A stretch of DNA of 60,584 nucleotides from Bacteroides sp. (GTDB taxonomy: Bacteria; Bacteroidota; Bacteroidia; Bacteroidales; Muribaculaceae), in NCBI GenBank assembly GCA_014801585.1, contig JAAVDX010000004.1:1-60584 (forward strand), in the 5' to 3' direction. Shown here in pieces: positions 1 to 8,619 of this stretch. The first letter of the stretch is position 1; every line of letters starts with the position of its first letter. A model generated the notes under the pieces. The model did no database searches. It was not told where the DNA came from and worked only from the letters and a program-made list of their open reading frames with translations. The translations under genes were made by a program, and so were the position numbers.

Positions 1-35
1 AGGGTCCGGTTGAGTCTGTAAAAAGTCCGGCAGGG

Positions 36-240
36 TGTAGGGACTAATGTAGGGACTACCGAGGGAAATCAGGTGAAAGAGGTACTTTGTGGAAAGCAGG
101 TATCAATCGCCAAAATAGGTCGATAATGACCTGATTGTATTAAAAAGTGTTAAAAGATTCAATTGAGATTCATTTAATGAGATTCAAGGAGGTGTAGGGA
201 CTATAAAATCAGGAAAATGTAGGGACTAACGTAGGGACTA
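36..240. repeat. Five direct copies of GTAGGGACTA beside tRNA-Phe
   Basis: The ten-base word GTAGGGACTA occurs five times in the same direction, at about 37-46, 49-58, 194-203, 219-228 and 231-240, in two clusters about 135 bases apart. No coding frame is convincing here. The block lies just beyond the 3' end of tRNA-Phe and its hairpin. Short, clustered, same-direction repeats next to a tRNA 3' end look like arm-type binding sites of a tyrosine integrase at the end of an integrated element. That reading is inference, because no integrase is in the window. The rest of 1-262 is AT-rich with nothing recognisable. Confidence 0.6.
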
Positions 241-262
241 TGCCCATTTTTGAGATTAAAGA

Positions 263-301
263 AAAACGCTAAGTATCTGATTTATTGATACTTAGCGTTT
301 T
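263..301 (-). terminator. Terminator after tRNA-Phe
   Basis: A perfect 15-bp inverted repeat (263-277 with 287-301) with a 9-base loop lies directly downstream of the tRNA. Read on the minus strand its distal arm ends in a T run. The plus strand also ends in TTTT, so it may act in both directions. Confidence 0.8.
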
Positions 302-307
302 ACGAGG

Positions 308-380
308 TGGTGCCACCAGGAATCGAACCGGGGACACAAGGATTTTCAGTCCTTTGCTCTACCAACTGAGCTATGGCACC
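308..380 (-). tRNA. tRNA-Phe (GAA)
   Basis: The minus strand folds into a complete cloverleaf of 73 bases: acceptor GGTGCCA/TGGCACC with discriminator A, D-loop with GTTGGTAGA, anticodon loop CTGAAAA giving anticodon GAA, and T-loop GGTTCGATTCC. CCA is not encoded. It has its own promoter (426-458) and terminator (263-301), so it is a single-gene unit. Confidence 0.97.
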
Positions 381-425
381 TTCCTTTTTTATGTTTGCTT
401 TGGGGTTGTTTCCCTTTTGCGAGTG

Positions 426-458
426 CAAAGTTAGGGATTATTTTTGAATTGACCAAAT
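426..458 (-). promoter_or_regulatory. Promoter of tRNA-Phe
   Basis: On the minus strand TAACTTTG (433-426) is a perfect Bacteroidota -7 box, with a TTTG-type -33 element about 19 bases upstream. The palindrome TTTGC-GAGT-GCAAA (416-429) overlaps the -7 box and predicted start and recurs at the tRNA-Pro promoter. Bases 459-577 are G/T-rich with nothing recognisable. Confidence 0.75.
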
Positions 459-577
459 GTTTTTGGGATTTTTTTTGTTTTTGGGGTGTTTTTTTCTGTT
501 TTTAGTGTTTTTTGGAGGTGGTTTGGGGTGCATGGGGCGTTTGGGGAGATTCCCGGAGGGGGTGATGTGAGGTATGG

Positions 578-1411
578 TTATTGGATCTGTAGGCGGGAAG
601 TGGTGAGGTGGTTGGATTCGGGAAGGGAGAGGTAGAGTAGAGTGCTTGTCAGGGATTTTATTTGGTCGGGGGTGGGGTCGGTCGGGAGCTGGATATCTGT
701 GGTTTTGATTGGGGTGTGATTAAGGTTGGAACTCTGCTCACGCTGAGTTCCATATGGGTGGGTTAGGGTGGGAGTGAAATCGGACATGGTGGGAGTGGAA
801 TCGGACGTAGTGGGAGGAGTTATGGATATTGTTGGGGTAGGCGTGGGATCGGATGGGTTGGTGTCGGGGGTTGGTGTAGGTTGGGTTATCAGGAGGAGGC
901 GAGGTTGGTAGGTGGTGGGAAGGGGGTATTGGGTTTTGTGGGCTGTCCAGATTTGTTGGAGGATGGGGAGGTATTGGAGGGCGGAGGGGAGTAGGATGAC
1001 TATGTCGAGGTCTCTCCAGGCCTTTAGGAGGGATTGGAGTTTTTCTGTCAGGTCGGTTTGGTTGAGGATCAGAGTGTGGCGTAGTCCGATCTGCTGGGCC
1101 AGTTGGGAGGTTGGGGCGATTGATTGGTGGTAGGGGTTGGTTGGGGAGTAGGTTGGCGATTGATTGTGGGAGGGTGCTGTAGGAAGCGTATAGAGAGCTG
1201 TTTTAGAGTCGGTGGTGCGGAAGGCTTTGGCTATCGGGTGGGATAGGGTAGTGTCGGGGCCTGAGAGGATAAGGACTCGCTGTGGGGGGAAGTCGAGGAT
1301 TAGTTTGCGGCGGAGGTTGAGAGGTCGTAGGGATGGGGTAGCTGACGGACGCCGGGTGGTGCGTCCGCTGTGTAGTTCTTCCATTCGTTTTTCTATATAG
1401 TTGTCGGCCAT
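578..1411 (-). CDS. Degenerate short-chain dehydrogenase-like protein
   Basis: A 277-residue protein. The start at 1411 (MADNYIEKRMEE) is preferred because this N-terminus is, as I recall, typical of a Bacteroidales SDR family, and it leaves 26 bases after the upstream peptidase gene; the longer frame from 1525 overlaps that gene. A Rossmann-like first strand (RVLILSGPDTTLSHPIAKAF) follows at about residues 45-65, but the usual GGxxGIG loop is gone. No YxxxK catalytic pair is visible, the middle is replaced by a Pro/Thr/Ser-rich stretch (about 175-220), and the protein ends where the family normally continues with a GGMT-type tail. The coding strand is unusually C-rich. It is either a decaying gene or a repurposed binding protein. 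Confidence 0.55.
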   Translation of the reverse strand: MADNYIEKRMEELHSGRTTRRPSATPSLRPLNLRRKLILDFPPQRVLILSGPDTTLSHPIAKAFRTTDSKTALYTLPTAPSHNQSPTYSPTNPYHQSIAPTSQLAQQIGLRHTLILNQTDLTEKLQSLLKAWRDLDIVILLPSALQYLPILQQIWTAHKTQYPLPTTYQPRLLLITQPTPTPDTNPSDPTPTPTISITPPTTSDSTPTMSDFTPTLTHPYGTQREQSSNLNHTPIKTTDIQLPTDPTPDQIKSLTSTLLYLSLPESNHLTTSRLQIQ

Positions 1412-1437
1412 TTTCTTGGAATTTTTGTGAGGTTGGA

Positions 1438-2880
1438 TTATTCGGATTGGTGGAGTATCTGGCGGAGGAGGGCCCGGCGGCAGGTCGGGCAGAAGTCGGG
1501 GTAGGTGTTGTTGCGCATCCTGCATTCGTTGGCGGGACGGTATATGCCGGTGGCTTGGTAGGCGGCTCCTTCGTAGATTCCTGTTGGATATTCTGCCGCT
1601 TTTTCGGGTGGGGTCGGGATGGGGGTGTCAGCAGGTATAATGTCTTGCCACTTTGCGGGGAAGTCGGTGAGGGTCGTTATGTTAGGTTCCCAGGGTTCTA
1701 CATCGAGCGGGTAGTTGCATACACCCGGTTTGTCGCTGAAATATTCATCGGCAAGACCTCCGAAACTATGTCCGAATTCATGTACTACCGTCGGCAGGAA
1801 ATCTTCCTGTCTTACGGCTATAAGCATGTAGGAATTAAAGATTCCACCCCCTCCGTATTCATCCGTATTAGCAAGTACTATGATATGCTCATATGGTATA
1901 TCAGACAGTGCATCGTGGAGACGCCATACTTCGGGGGTCGTAAGATATCGGTCGGTATAAAAAGTGCTGAAATGCGAACCGAAAGCAGTGTCGCGCCAAT
2001 CGTTTTCTTTCGGTATGCTGACACCGGACTCGGCGGAGGGTGAGGCGACGGCAGTGAAAGTAAAACGGTCGAAGTTGCTGAGGAACGGTTCATAACTTAA
2101 TATCTCCTCAACGGCTGTACTTGCATCGGAAAAGAAATGCTCGGATTCTTCCCGGCTATAGCCCTCGGCAAGAATTGCTACGTTTATCGGATTTTCCGAA
2201 CTGCCCGGATGCAGGATTCTTACTTCGGGCGCATCCTCAGCGAGCTGACGATTCAGCGGTCGGGTCAGAATATCATCGGGAGAATAGCGATGAGTAAAAC
2301 GGGCAATCGGCCGGCGACGCATATCATTGATCTGAATGGTGATCTCCACATTGCTGCGAGGCATCGGCAGGAGAAACGTCTGCTGAAATGCCTGCGGAGT
2401 GGCCGAAAGCTCAGGCAGCGAGAGCCATTCATTGAAGAGCGAGGAGAAAGGGTGGACGTAGAGGGTATCTCCAGATATGGGGTCGGTCATTATGATCCGG
2501 CCATGGCCTTGCAATAGAGGCCGATTGAGATCATGGCGTCGCCCTGCCCATCCCTTCCGCATTGACGTAGATTTAAGCAATACGATCGGTTTAGGGCGGC
2601 CGGATACGGAGTCAGCGGGAGCAGACCCGAATACATAATCGACTCTTAAAGTCGAATCTCTGAATAGAGTCGCAAATTCCGATGAAGTTACGTTGTCATG
2701 TATCGGATTTTTCGAACGCGCGATTCCATGCGATGATTTGCCGGATACTATATCGGCGTTAGATTTGGCTTCTGCTCCTATATAATTAATGAGTAGAAGG
2801 GCTGAAATGAGAAAAATATTCAAGGTTGTCAGACGACGGAGAGAAGAATCTGCATTTGGTAAGGTTCTGCACATACTCAA
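1438..2880 (-). CDS. Secreted M64-family metallopeptidase
   Basis: A 480-residue predicted secreted zinc peptidase of the M64 (IgA peptidase-like) family. Residues 15-37 form a hydrophobic signal segment after a basic start, so export is expected. The zinc site is HEFGH at 367-371, inside VVHEFGHSFGGLADEY, which is the hallmark of the family. An N-terminal beta domain (about 70-215) precedes the catalytic domain, and a Cys-rich end (CRMRNNTYPDFCPTCRRALL) could carry disulfides. The degenerate SDR-like gene follows after 26 bases, probably on the same transcript. The substrate cannot be told from sequence; host or dietary glycoprotein cleavage is plausible in a gut bacterium. Confidence 0.88.
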   Translation of the reverse strand: MSMCRTLPNADSSLRRLTTLNIFLISALLLINYIGAEAKSNADIVSGKSSHGIARSKNPIHDNVTSSEFATLFRDSTLRVDYVFGSAPADSVSGRPKPIVLLKSTSMRKGWAGRRHDLNRPLLQGHGRIIMTDPISGDTLYVHPFSSLFNEWLSLPELSATPQAFQQTFLLPMPRSNVEITIQINDMRRRPIARFTHRYSPDDILTRPLNRQLAEDAPEVRILHPGSSENPINVAILAEGYSREESEHFFSDASTAVEEILSYEPFLSNFDRFTFTAVASPSAESGVSIPKENDWRDTAFGSHFSTFYTDRYLTTPEVWRLHDALSDIPYEHIIVLANTDEYGGGGIFNSYMLIAVRQEDFLPTVVHEFGHSFGGLADEYFSDKPGVCNYPLDVEPWEPNITTLTDFPAKWQDIIPADTPIPTPPEKAAEYPTGIYEGAAYQATGIYRPANECRMRNNTYPDFCPTCRRALLRQILHQSE

Positions 2881-2968
2881 TATTATTAAATATTGGAATT
2901 GTAGATATCGGCAGTCGGCGGAAGTATCTCGTCGGGCCGGATGAGGAGGGAAAACTTCTCCCTATCTG

Positions 2969-2976
2969 CAAAATTA
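2969..2976 (-). promoter_or_regulatory. Possible -7 box of the M64 peptidase gene
   Basis: The minus strand reads TAATTTTG here, matching TAnnTTTG, about 90 bases before the peptidase start. I find no well-placed TTTG -33 element, so this is tentative. Confidence 0.4.
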
Positions 2977-3021
2977 ATTAATTTGAACCAATATATAGAC
3001 TTAACTAAATAAAAAAAGTTG

Positions 3022-3029
3022 TAAATTTG
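3022..3029 (+). promoter_or_regulatory. -7 box of the O-acetylation cassette
   Basis: TAAATTTG fits the Bacteroidota -7 consensus and lies 46 bases before the SGNH hydrolase start. The -33 element is poor. It is the only promoter-like site found ahead of the three-gene cassette at 3076-6963. Confidence 0.5.
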
Positions 3030-3075
3030 CAGTGGAAATACTAATTACCTCTTCCTTTGTCGTAAAAAATACATC

Positions 3076-3813
3076 ATGATACTCCTGCCTATCCTTATAT
3101 CAGCAATAGCATTCTTGGGCGACTCCAACGTGTGGCTCGGGGGTGACGACTGCTCACGTCCCGACTCGTGGAGCCACTGGTTTGCGGCAGCCTCGGATGC
3201 AGATGTTGTAAGAAGTTTTGCTCGAAGCGGAGCTACGATTACCAACGTCGCTACGACTCCCGCGGATACACTGTGCTATACCGAACTGCTTAACGATTCC
3301 AATACACTCTATCATCAGGCCATCCGGCTGAATGGAGCGGTAGAACGCGGTGAATTTCCATCGCCCGACCTGATTATATTATACGGCGGATCCAACGATG
3401 CATGGTTTTCTGATCGTCGGCCGGGATTGTTAAGTGGGGCAGGAGAAGACCGTGATATTTCGGCCACTACTCTGCCGGGGGAGGCTACTACACTTCGGAG
3501 TTCTCTGGGGCTTCTTACCTCTGTGCTTCGTAAGGGAAATCCCCGGTCGGAGATAGTCGTAGTCGGACCTCCTTACATGACACGGACTTCGAGAGAGACG
3601 ATAAAGGCCGTGGCCGACGTGATGCAGGAATTTGCAGAGGAAGAAGGACTGCAAATTATACGACTTGATACTGACTCGCTGATAAATCCCGATGTTGAAA
3701 AAAGGTCGTTCACGCTTACCCGCGACGGAGCCCATACTACTCCTGACGGGGCACGGCTGATTGGAGAATACGTGATTGCGCATCTTCAGCGGCTCCATGG
3801 CGACGCCAGATGA
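3076..3813 (+). CDS. SGNH/GDSL-family hydrolase
   Basis: A 245-residue SGNH-fold esterase or acyltransferase. Block I is FLGDSN with the nucleophile Ser17. The Asn block is YGGSNDAW (about 97-104), and the Asp/His pair is in RDGAHTTPDG near residue 217. The hydrophobic start (ILLPILISAIAF) is both the first core strand and a possible membrane signal; the frame is open upstream (KKYIM), so the true N-terminus is uncertain. It is followed 67 bases later by an MBOAT gene and then a DHHW protein. In alginate-type systems such SGNH-fold partners place or remove O-acetyl groups on exported polysaccharide, and that role is inferred here. Confidence 0.85.
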   Translation: MILLPILISAIAFLGDSNVWLGGDDCSRPDSWSHWFAAASDADVVRSFARSGATITNVATTPADTLCYTELLNDSNTLYHQAIRLNGAVERGEFPSPDLIILYGGSNDAWFSDRRPGLLSGAGEDRDISATTLPGEATTLRSSLGLLTSVLRKGNPRSEIVVVGPPYMTRTSRETIKAVADVMQEFAEEEGLQIIRLDTDSLINPDVEKRSFTLTRDGAHTTPDGARLIGEYVIAHLQRLHGDAR

Positions 3814-3880
3814 AGGCTGCCTTAAAGCTACAATCTAATTGATAAATAAAACTTACATATAGAAACATATAACTCAAACG

Positions 3881-5380
3881 ATGGTATTTTCTGACCTGTT
3901 CTTCATATTTGTGTTTATTCCTGCCTTTGCGCTGGTCTATCTTCTGGCTACCTGGCTCGACAAGAGGGTACTTCCCAAGCGTAAAGCATCGATTTATTAC
4001 GACGAACGGGCCACAGAACGACCGGCAGCGGAGACTCCGGCATTCCATGCGCGCAACACTTCTCTCGTAATCTTCTCTCTTCTCTTTTACGCCTGGGGGG
4101 AGCCTATCTACATCTTCCTGATGCTTATCTGCGTCCTCATCAACTATCTGGCCGGTCTTGGAATAGCGGCCGGACAGCGACGCGGAGAAGGCCGGGGGGC
4201 CAAGATATGGCTATGGATAGGTGTGATATGCGATATTCTGCTCCTTGGCACATTCAAATACCTCGGTTTCTTCAACGACACCTTTGCCTACCTCGGTCTC
4301 GACCTCAATGCTCCCCGGCTTGCACTTCCGATAGGAATCAGTTTCTACGTATTCCAATCAATATCCTACCTGGTCGATGTTTATCGCAATGATGCGCCGG
4401 TGCAGCGTCGCTATTGGGACCTGCTACTCTATATATCCATGTTCCCCCAGCTCATAGCGGGTCCGATCGTGCGTTATGACAAAGTAGCTAATGAAATCCA
4501 TAATCGTCATGTCACGTCGGAAGATTTTGCCGACGGAGCCTACCGGTTCTTTATCGGGCTGGGTAAGAAGGTAATACTCTCCAACATACTGTCGGAAATC
4601 GTGGCCCGCTGCCTCGAGCAGGGTGTAGAAGATATGTCGGTATGGGGTGCATGGCTCGGTCTGGTGGCCTTTGCACTGCAGGTCTACTTCGATTTCTCGG
4701 GATATTCCGACATGGCAATAGGTATGGGACGCGCCATGGGATTCCACTTTAACGAAAATTTCGATCATCCTTTCTGCGCCGACTCCGTGACCGACTTCTG
4801 GCGTCGCTGGCACATGTCGCTCGGAAGTTTCTTTCGCGATTACGCCTATATCCCCATGGGAGGCAACCGACGTCACCAGATGCTCAACCTTCTGACCGTA
4901 TGGTTCCTTACCGGAATGTGGCACGGTGCGAGCTGGAACTTCATCTTCTGGGGTCTCTACTTCGGAGTGATACTGGTAATAGAAAAATACGCCATTTTCC
5001 CATATCGTCGCCTGATACCCGGGTTCATAATCAGAATATGGGGTCTGATGGCAGTGTTGGTAAGCTGGGCACTCTTCTACTTCGACAATTTCGATAGGAT
5101 GAAGCAATGGTTTGCGACGGCCTTCTCCTCCAAGACTCAGATGAACCTCCTTGAAGAGACGGCCCTCACCGATAACTTCTGGATATGGATCATAGCCATA
5201 CTGCTATGTATGCCGCTGCGTCGCCGACTCGAGGCCTTTGCCGAAAGCCGTCTCACCGGAACTGCCGGTCAATATACGTTGGCGGCAGGCAGGGCCACAG
5301 CTTCCGCAATCATCCTCATCCTATGCGTGGCGCTGCTGGTCGGAGCTACCAATAATGCCTTTATCTATACGCGCTTCTGA
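3881..5380 (+). CDS. MBOAT O-acyltransferase (AlgI-like)
   Basis: A 499-residue multi-pass inner-membrane protein of the MBOAT family, closest to AlgI/DltB-like acyltransferases that pass acetyl groups across the membrane. About ten hydrophobic segments are visible. The family core is clear: PLP-type GISFYVFQSISYLVDVYR, then FPQLIAGPIVRY, then DFWRRWHMSLGSFFRDY, and the invariant catalytic histidine in GMWHGASWNF at about residue 348. It sits between an SGNH hydrolase and a DHHW/AlgX-like protein in the same direction, an arrangement typical of exopolysaccharide O-acetylation modules. The polymer acetylated is unknown; a flippase (8.6 kb) and a Wzc kinase (40 kb) in the window indicate that polysaccharide export occurs. 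Confidence 0.92.
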   Translation: MVFSDLFFIFVFIPAFALVYLLATWLDKRVLPKRKASIYYDERATERPAAETPAFHARNTSLVIFSLLFYAWGEPIYIFLMLICVLINYLAGLGIAAGQRRGEGRGAKIWLWIGVICDILLLGTFKYLGFFNDTFAYLGLDLNAPRLALPIGISFYVFQSISYLVDVYRNDAPVQRRYWDLLLYISMFPQLIAGPIVRYDKVANEIHNRHVTSEDFADGAYRFFIGLGKKVILSNILSEIVARCLEQGVEDMSVWGAWLGLVAFALQVYFDFSGYSDMAIGMGRAMGFHFNENFDHPFCADSVTDFWRRWHMSLGSFFRDYAYIPMGGNRRHQMLNLLTVWFLTGMWHGASWNFIFWGLYFGVILVIEKYAIFPYRRLIPGFIIRIWGLMAVLVSWALFYFDNFDRMKQWFATAFSSKTQMNLLEETALTDNFWIWIIAILLCMPLRRRLEAFAESRLTGTAGQYTLAAGRATASAIILILCVALLVGATNNAFIYTRF

Positions 5381-5463
5381 CCACCTCCGCCTATTCTCCC
5401 GGAAATACGGAACAGAGAGAACATCAAATCACAACCGATATCATCAAAAAAACGACCTATCAC

Positions 5464-6963
5464 GTGAAGCCCTCCCGACTATATATCATACTGACGGTAG
5501 CAATATTCCTACTCCTTGCCGTTGTATTTCTCTTCTTCCCCCGAAGCACCTACTCCGAACTCGAAAAGCGCGAGCTGGCCAAGTTCCCGGAATTTTCCAC
5601 TGACAAGCTGAAAGGGGCACGTTACACGTCAGAGGTGTCGCAATGGTTTAGTGACACTGAGCCGTATCGCGACGTATTCATGGCCTTCAGCATGAGCGTG
5701 CGCGACAAACTGCGCTACTCATTCGGAAGCGACGAAGAGACCATTTCCTTCCACGCTACCGACTCAGGATCTGACGCTCCCGCTCCGGGCACGGATCCTG
5801 CCGACATTGCCGAATATGAGAATCATGTCAATGCCAATGAAAATGCCAAGATTGCATCTGCCGGCATAATGATTGTAGGCAAAGAGCCGACTGCCCGTGC
5901 CCTGAATGCATTCGGTGGTGAGGCCAACGGAGGGGGAGACTTCGTAAAGGTAGTCAGTCAATACTCCCGCGAACTCCCCGGCGTAAAGGTTTATGCCATG
6001 GTCATTCCGCTCTCATCGGAATTTTATACTCCCGACAAAGCCAAGAGCCGCACCAAGCCGCAACTTCCTTTTATCAAAAATGTATATTCCCGCCTCACCG
6101 ACGGAGCGAAAGGGGTCAACGCCTACACAGCCCTTGCCGACCATGTGGAGGAAGATATCTACCTGCGCACCGACCACCACTGGGCACCCCTCGGAGCCTA
6201 CTATGCAGCACAGGAATTTGCCCGTACGGCTGGAGTCCCATTCAAAGACCTCAAATCCTACGACCGCAAGGTTGTACACGGTTATGTCGGTTCGATGTAT
6301 GGCTACTCCAAAGACATTGCCATCAAGAACTCTCCCGAAGATTTTGTCTACTACGTGCCAAAGGGGCTGAACTCTCAGACTACATATTGCGACTATATAG
6401 TCAATGCCGACTATCAAGTGACCGGCGAGCGAGCTCCGGCCGAAGGCAATTTCTTCTATCACTACAAAGACGGTAGCGGAGGAGCCTACTGCACGTTTAT
6501 GGGAGGCGACCAGCGACTGACCCACGTAAAGACCGGTTCATCCACCGGACGCCGACTGCTGATTATAAAAGACTCCTACGGCAACCCCGTGCCGAGTTTC
6601 CTCTTCTACAGTTTCGACGATATCTACGTAGTAGATTTCCGATATTTCTCGCGCAACATGAAGAAATTCGTGGCCGATAACAGAGTGACCGACCTTCTCT
6701 TCGCGCTCAACATTTTCAATGCCTACGCGCCCTCATCGGCTGCCAAGATGAAGAAATTTCTCACTCAGAATGACGGCACGTATGCCGCTCCGACGCCGGC
6801 AAAGAAATCGGAAGATTCGGCCGAACGTCCCACGGCAGTCGAGCCTGACCAACCGGCTACCCCATCTAAAGACCAGCCGGCTACGCCCTCAAAAGAGCCT
6901 TCCGCCTCTCCGGAACCGACTCCGAATGAGACCCCGAAAGAAGCGGCTGATTTGGAGAGGTGA
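5464..6963 (+). CDS. DHHW-family O-acetyltransferase (AlgJ/AlgX-like)
   Basis: A 499-residue protein with GTG as the likely start (gtgaagccc). Residues 4-24 form an N-terminal anchor or signal. The catalytic domain carries the diagnostic LRTDHHW motif at about residue 238 and a later KDSYGNPVPSF block, corresponding to the Ser of AlgX/AlgJ proteins. It would act in the periplasm, moving acetyl groups delivered by the MBOAT protein onto polysaccharide. The last 50 residues are a Pro/Thr/Ser/Glu-rich tail containing two consecutive copies of DQPATPSK, a likely flexible or repeat-variable extension not needed for catalysis. Third gene of the cassette, 83 bases after the MBOAT gene. Confidence 0.88.
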   Translation: MKPSRLYIILTVAIFLLLAVVFLFFPRSTYSELEKRELAKFPEFSTDKLKGARYTSEVSQWFSDTEPYRDVFMAFSMSVRDKLRYSFGSDEETISFHATDSGSDAPAPGTDPADIAEYENHVNANENAKIASAGIMIVGKEPTARALNAFGGEANGGGDFVKVVSQYSRELPGVKVYAMVIPLSSEFYTPDKAKSRTKPQLPFIKNVYSRLTDGAKGVNAYTALADHVEEDIYLRTDHHWAPLGAYYAAQEFARTAGVPFKDLKSYDRKVVHGYVGSMYGYSKDIAIKNSPEDFVYYVPKGLNSQTTYCDYIVNADYQVTGERAPAEGNFFYHYKDGSGGAYCTFMGGDQRLTHVKTGSSTGRRLLIIKDSYGNPVPSFLFYSFDDIYVVDFRYFSRNMKKFVADNRVTDLLFALNIFNAYAPSSAAKMKKFLTQNDGTYAAPTPAKKSEDSAERPTAVEPDQPATPSKDQPATPSKEPSASPEPTPNETPKEAADLER

Positions 6964-6982
6964 GGGATTTTTATTAATTTTG
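6951..6982 (+). promoter_or_regulatory. Promoter of the PurF-like gene
   Basis: TTTG (6951-6954), a 20-base spacer and TAATTTTG (6975-6982) fit the Bacteroidota promoter. The -33 element overlaps the end of the upstream coding region. The predicted start is about 100 bases before the ATG at 7091. Confidence 0.7.
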
Positions 6983-7090
6983 CAGTCGGAAAGAGCCGGA
7001 TTAAGTCTCGCTCTGCCTGATTGAACATCTCCGGGCGAACTGATTTTTGGGACACTCTTTCTCACTAACTTAATACAACATAAGATTTCT

Positions 7091-8515
7091 ATGGGAGGTA
7101 TAATGGGCGTTGCTGCCCAAAATGAGTGTCGCACAGACCTTTTCTATGGTGTTGACTACAACTCACATCTCGGTACCCGCCGCGCGGGTATGGCCACCTA
7201 CGACCCCGAAGCTCACATCTTCTGTCGTTCGATCCACTCACTCGAACAGACCTATTTCCGCACACGTTTCGAAAAAGAACTTCCGAAGTTTAAAGGACAT
7301 CTCGGCATCGGAGTGATTTCCGACACAGATCCCCAGCCTATCATAATCAACTCTCACCTTGGTAAATATGCCATCGTGACAGTGGCTCATATCGAGAATA
7401 TCGATGATCTGGAGCGGGAACTGATTGAGGCCGGAGTCCACTTCGGCGAACTCAGTTCGGGCAAGACCAATCAGACCGAACTCATAGCCCTTCTCATCAA
7501 TCAGGGGCGCACCTTCCGCGAGGGAATCAACTACATGTTTGACCGGATCAAAGGTTCATGTACCCTGCTGATTCTTACCGAGAAGGAGGTCATCGGAGCT
7601 CGCGACCGACTTGGACGTACTCCTCTCGTGCTCGGCCATAAAGAGGGCGCCTACTGCATGATATCCGAGACTACGGCTTTCGAGAATCTTGGCTACGAAC
7701 ATGTCCGCGACCTTGGCCCCGGTGAGATTGTAGCCATCACTCCGGAATCCGCCGTGACAATCGCTACTCCCGGCGACAAGATGCAAGTATGCTCCTTCCT
7801 CTGGGTCTATTATGGTTTCCCGACTTCCACCTATGAAGGGCGCAACGTAGAAGAGGCGCGTTTCGCGTCGGGTTACGATATGGGTCAGACGGATGAGACG
7901 GAAGTTGACTGTGCCTGTGGTATTCCTGATTCCGGGGTTGGAATGGCTCTGGGGTATGCGGCCGGTCATAACGTGCCCTACCATCGTTGCATCTCCAAAT
8001 ATACTCCGACATGGCCCCGCAGCTTCACTCCGTCCGAGCAATCTATGCGTAATCTTGTGGCCAAAATGAAACTCGTGCCCAATCGTGCGATGCTCAAAGG
8101 GAAGCGCGCACTTTTCTGCGACGATTCCATCGTGCGTGGTACGCAGCTCAACGACAACGTTTCAGAACTTTACAACAATGGCGCTACGGAAGTACACATG
8201 CGTATTGCCTGTCCGCCGCTTATCTACGGTTGCCGATATATCGGTTTTACTTCATCAAAGAGCGATATGGAACTTCTGACTCGGCGTCTTATTGAAAAAT
8301 TCGAAGGCGACCCCAACAAGAACCTTGATAAATATGCTGCCACAGGTTCGCCCGAATATAATCGTCTCGTAGAGGCTATCCGTGAGCGGTTTGGCCTGAC
8401 GTCGCTAAAATTCAATCCGATTGAGACGCTCGTAGCTTCCATCGGTCTGCCCAAAGAGAAGCTCTGCACACATTGCTTCGACGGCAGCAGTTACTTCGGA
8501 AATACAATCGACTGA
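7091..8515 (+). CDS. PurF-like amidophosphoribosyltransferase paralogue
   Basis: A 474-residue homologue of amidophosphoribosyltransferase, the first enzyme of purine synthesis. The C-terminal half has the PRPP-binding motif LFCDDSIVRGTQ, and cysteines placed like Fe-S ligands of Bacillus-type PurF (CACGIPDSG, CPPLIYGC, CTHC near the end). The N-terminus is MGGIMGVAAQ: the position that should be the processed nucleophilic Cys1 (MCGI in active enzymes) is glycine. From memory, this GG form is shared by a second PurF-like protein in many Bacteroidales. It should not hydrolyse glutamine in the usual way; ammonia-dependent activity or regulation is possible. It has its own promoter and a strong terminator. 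Confidence 0.85.
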   Translation: MGGIMGVAAQNECRTDLFYGVDYNSHLGTRRAGMATYDPEAHIFCRSIHSLEQTYFRTRFEKELPKFKGHLGIGVISDTDPQPIIINSHLGKYAIVTVAHIENIDDLERELIEAGVHFGELSSGKTNQTELIALLINQGRTFREGINYMFDRIKGSCTLLILTEKEVIGARDRLGRTPLVLGHKEGAYCMISETTAFENLGYEHVRDLGPGEIVAITPESAVTIATPGDKMQVCSFLWVYYGFPTSTYEGRNVEEARFASGYDMGQTDETEVDCACGIPDSGVGMALGYAAGHNVPYHRCISKYTPTWPRSFTPSEQSMRNLVAKMKLVPNRAMLKGKRALFCDDSIVRGTQLNDNVSELYNNGATEVHMRIACPPLIYGCRYIGFTSSKSDMELLTRRLIEKFEGDPNKNLDKYAATGSPEYNRLVEAIRERFGLTSLKFNPIETLVASIGLPKEKLCTHCFDGSSYFGNTID

Positions 8516-8540
8516 ACAGAATTATATTATAGATAATTTA

Positions 8541-8574
8541 CGATAAAGGGCGTGTGAAAGCACGCCCTTTATCG
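8541..8574. terminator. Terminator between PurF-like gene and flippase
   Basis: A perfect 14-bp inverted repeat with a 6-base loop, containing AAAGGGCGTG/CACGCCCTTT, sits between two convergent genes and probably ends transcription from both sides. A T-rich tail follows on the plus strand. Confidence 0.85.
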
Positions 8575-8619
8575 TTTATGAGTGAAGAAGGCTTTTTTTG
8601 AAATTTCTTTGGAGTGCTA

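Noticed and set aside
36..240. CRISPR array
   Set aside because: The repeats are only 10 bases and unevenly spaced, without spacers of constant length or cas genes.
1412..1525. Upstream extension of the SDR-like gene
   Set aside because: It overlaps the peptidase gene by 88 bases and encodes a Pro-rich stretch; the MADNYIEKRMEE start fits the family.
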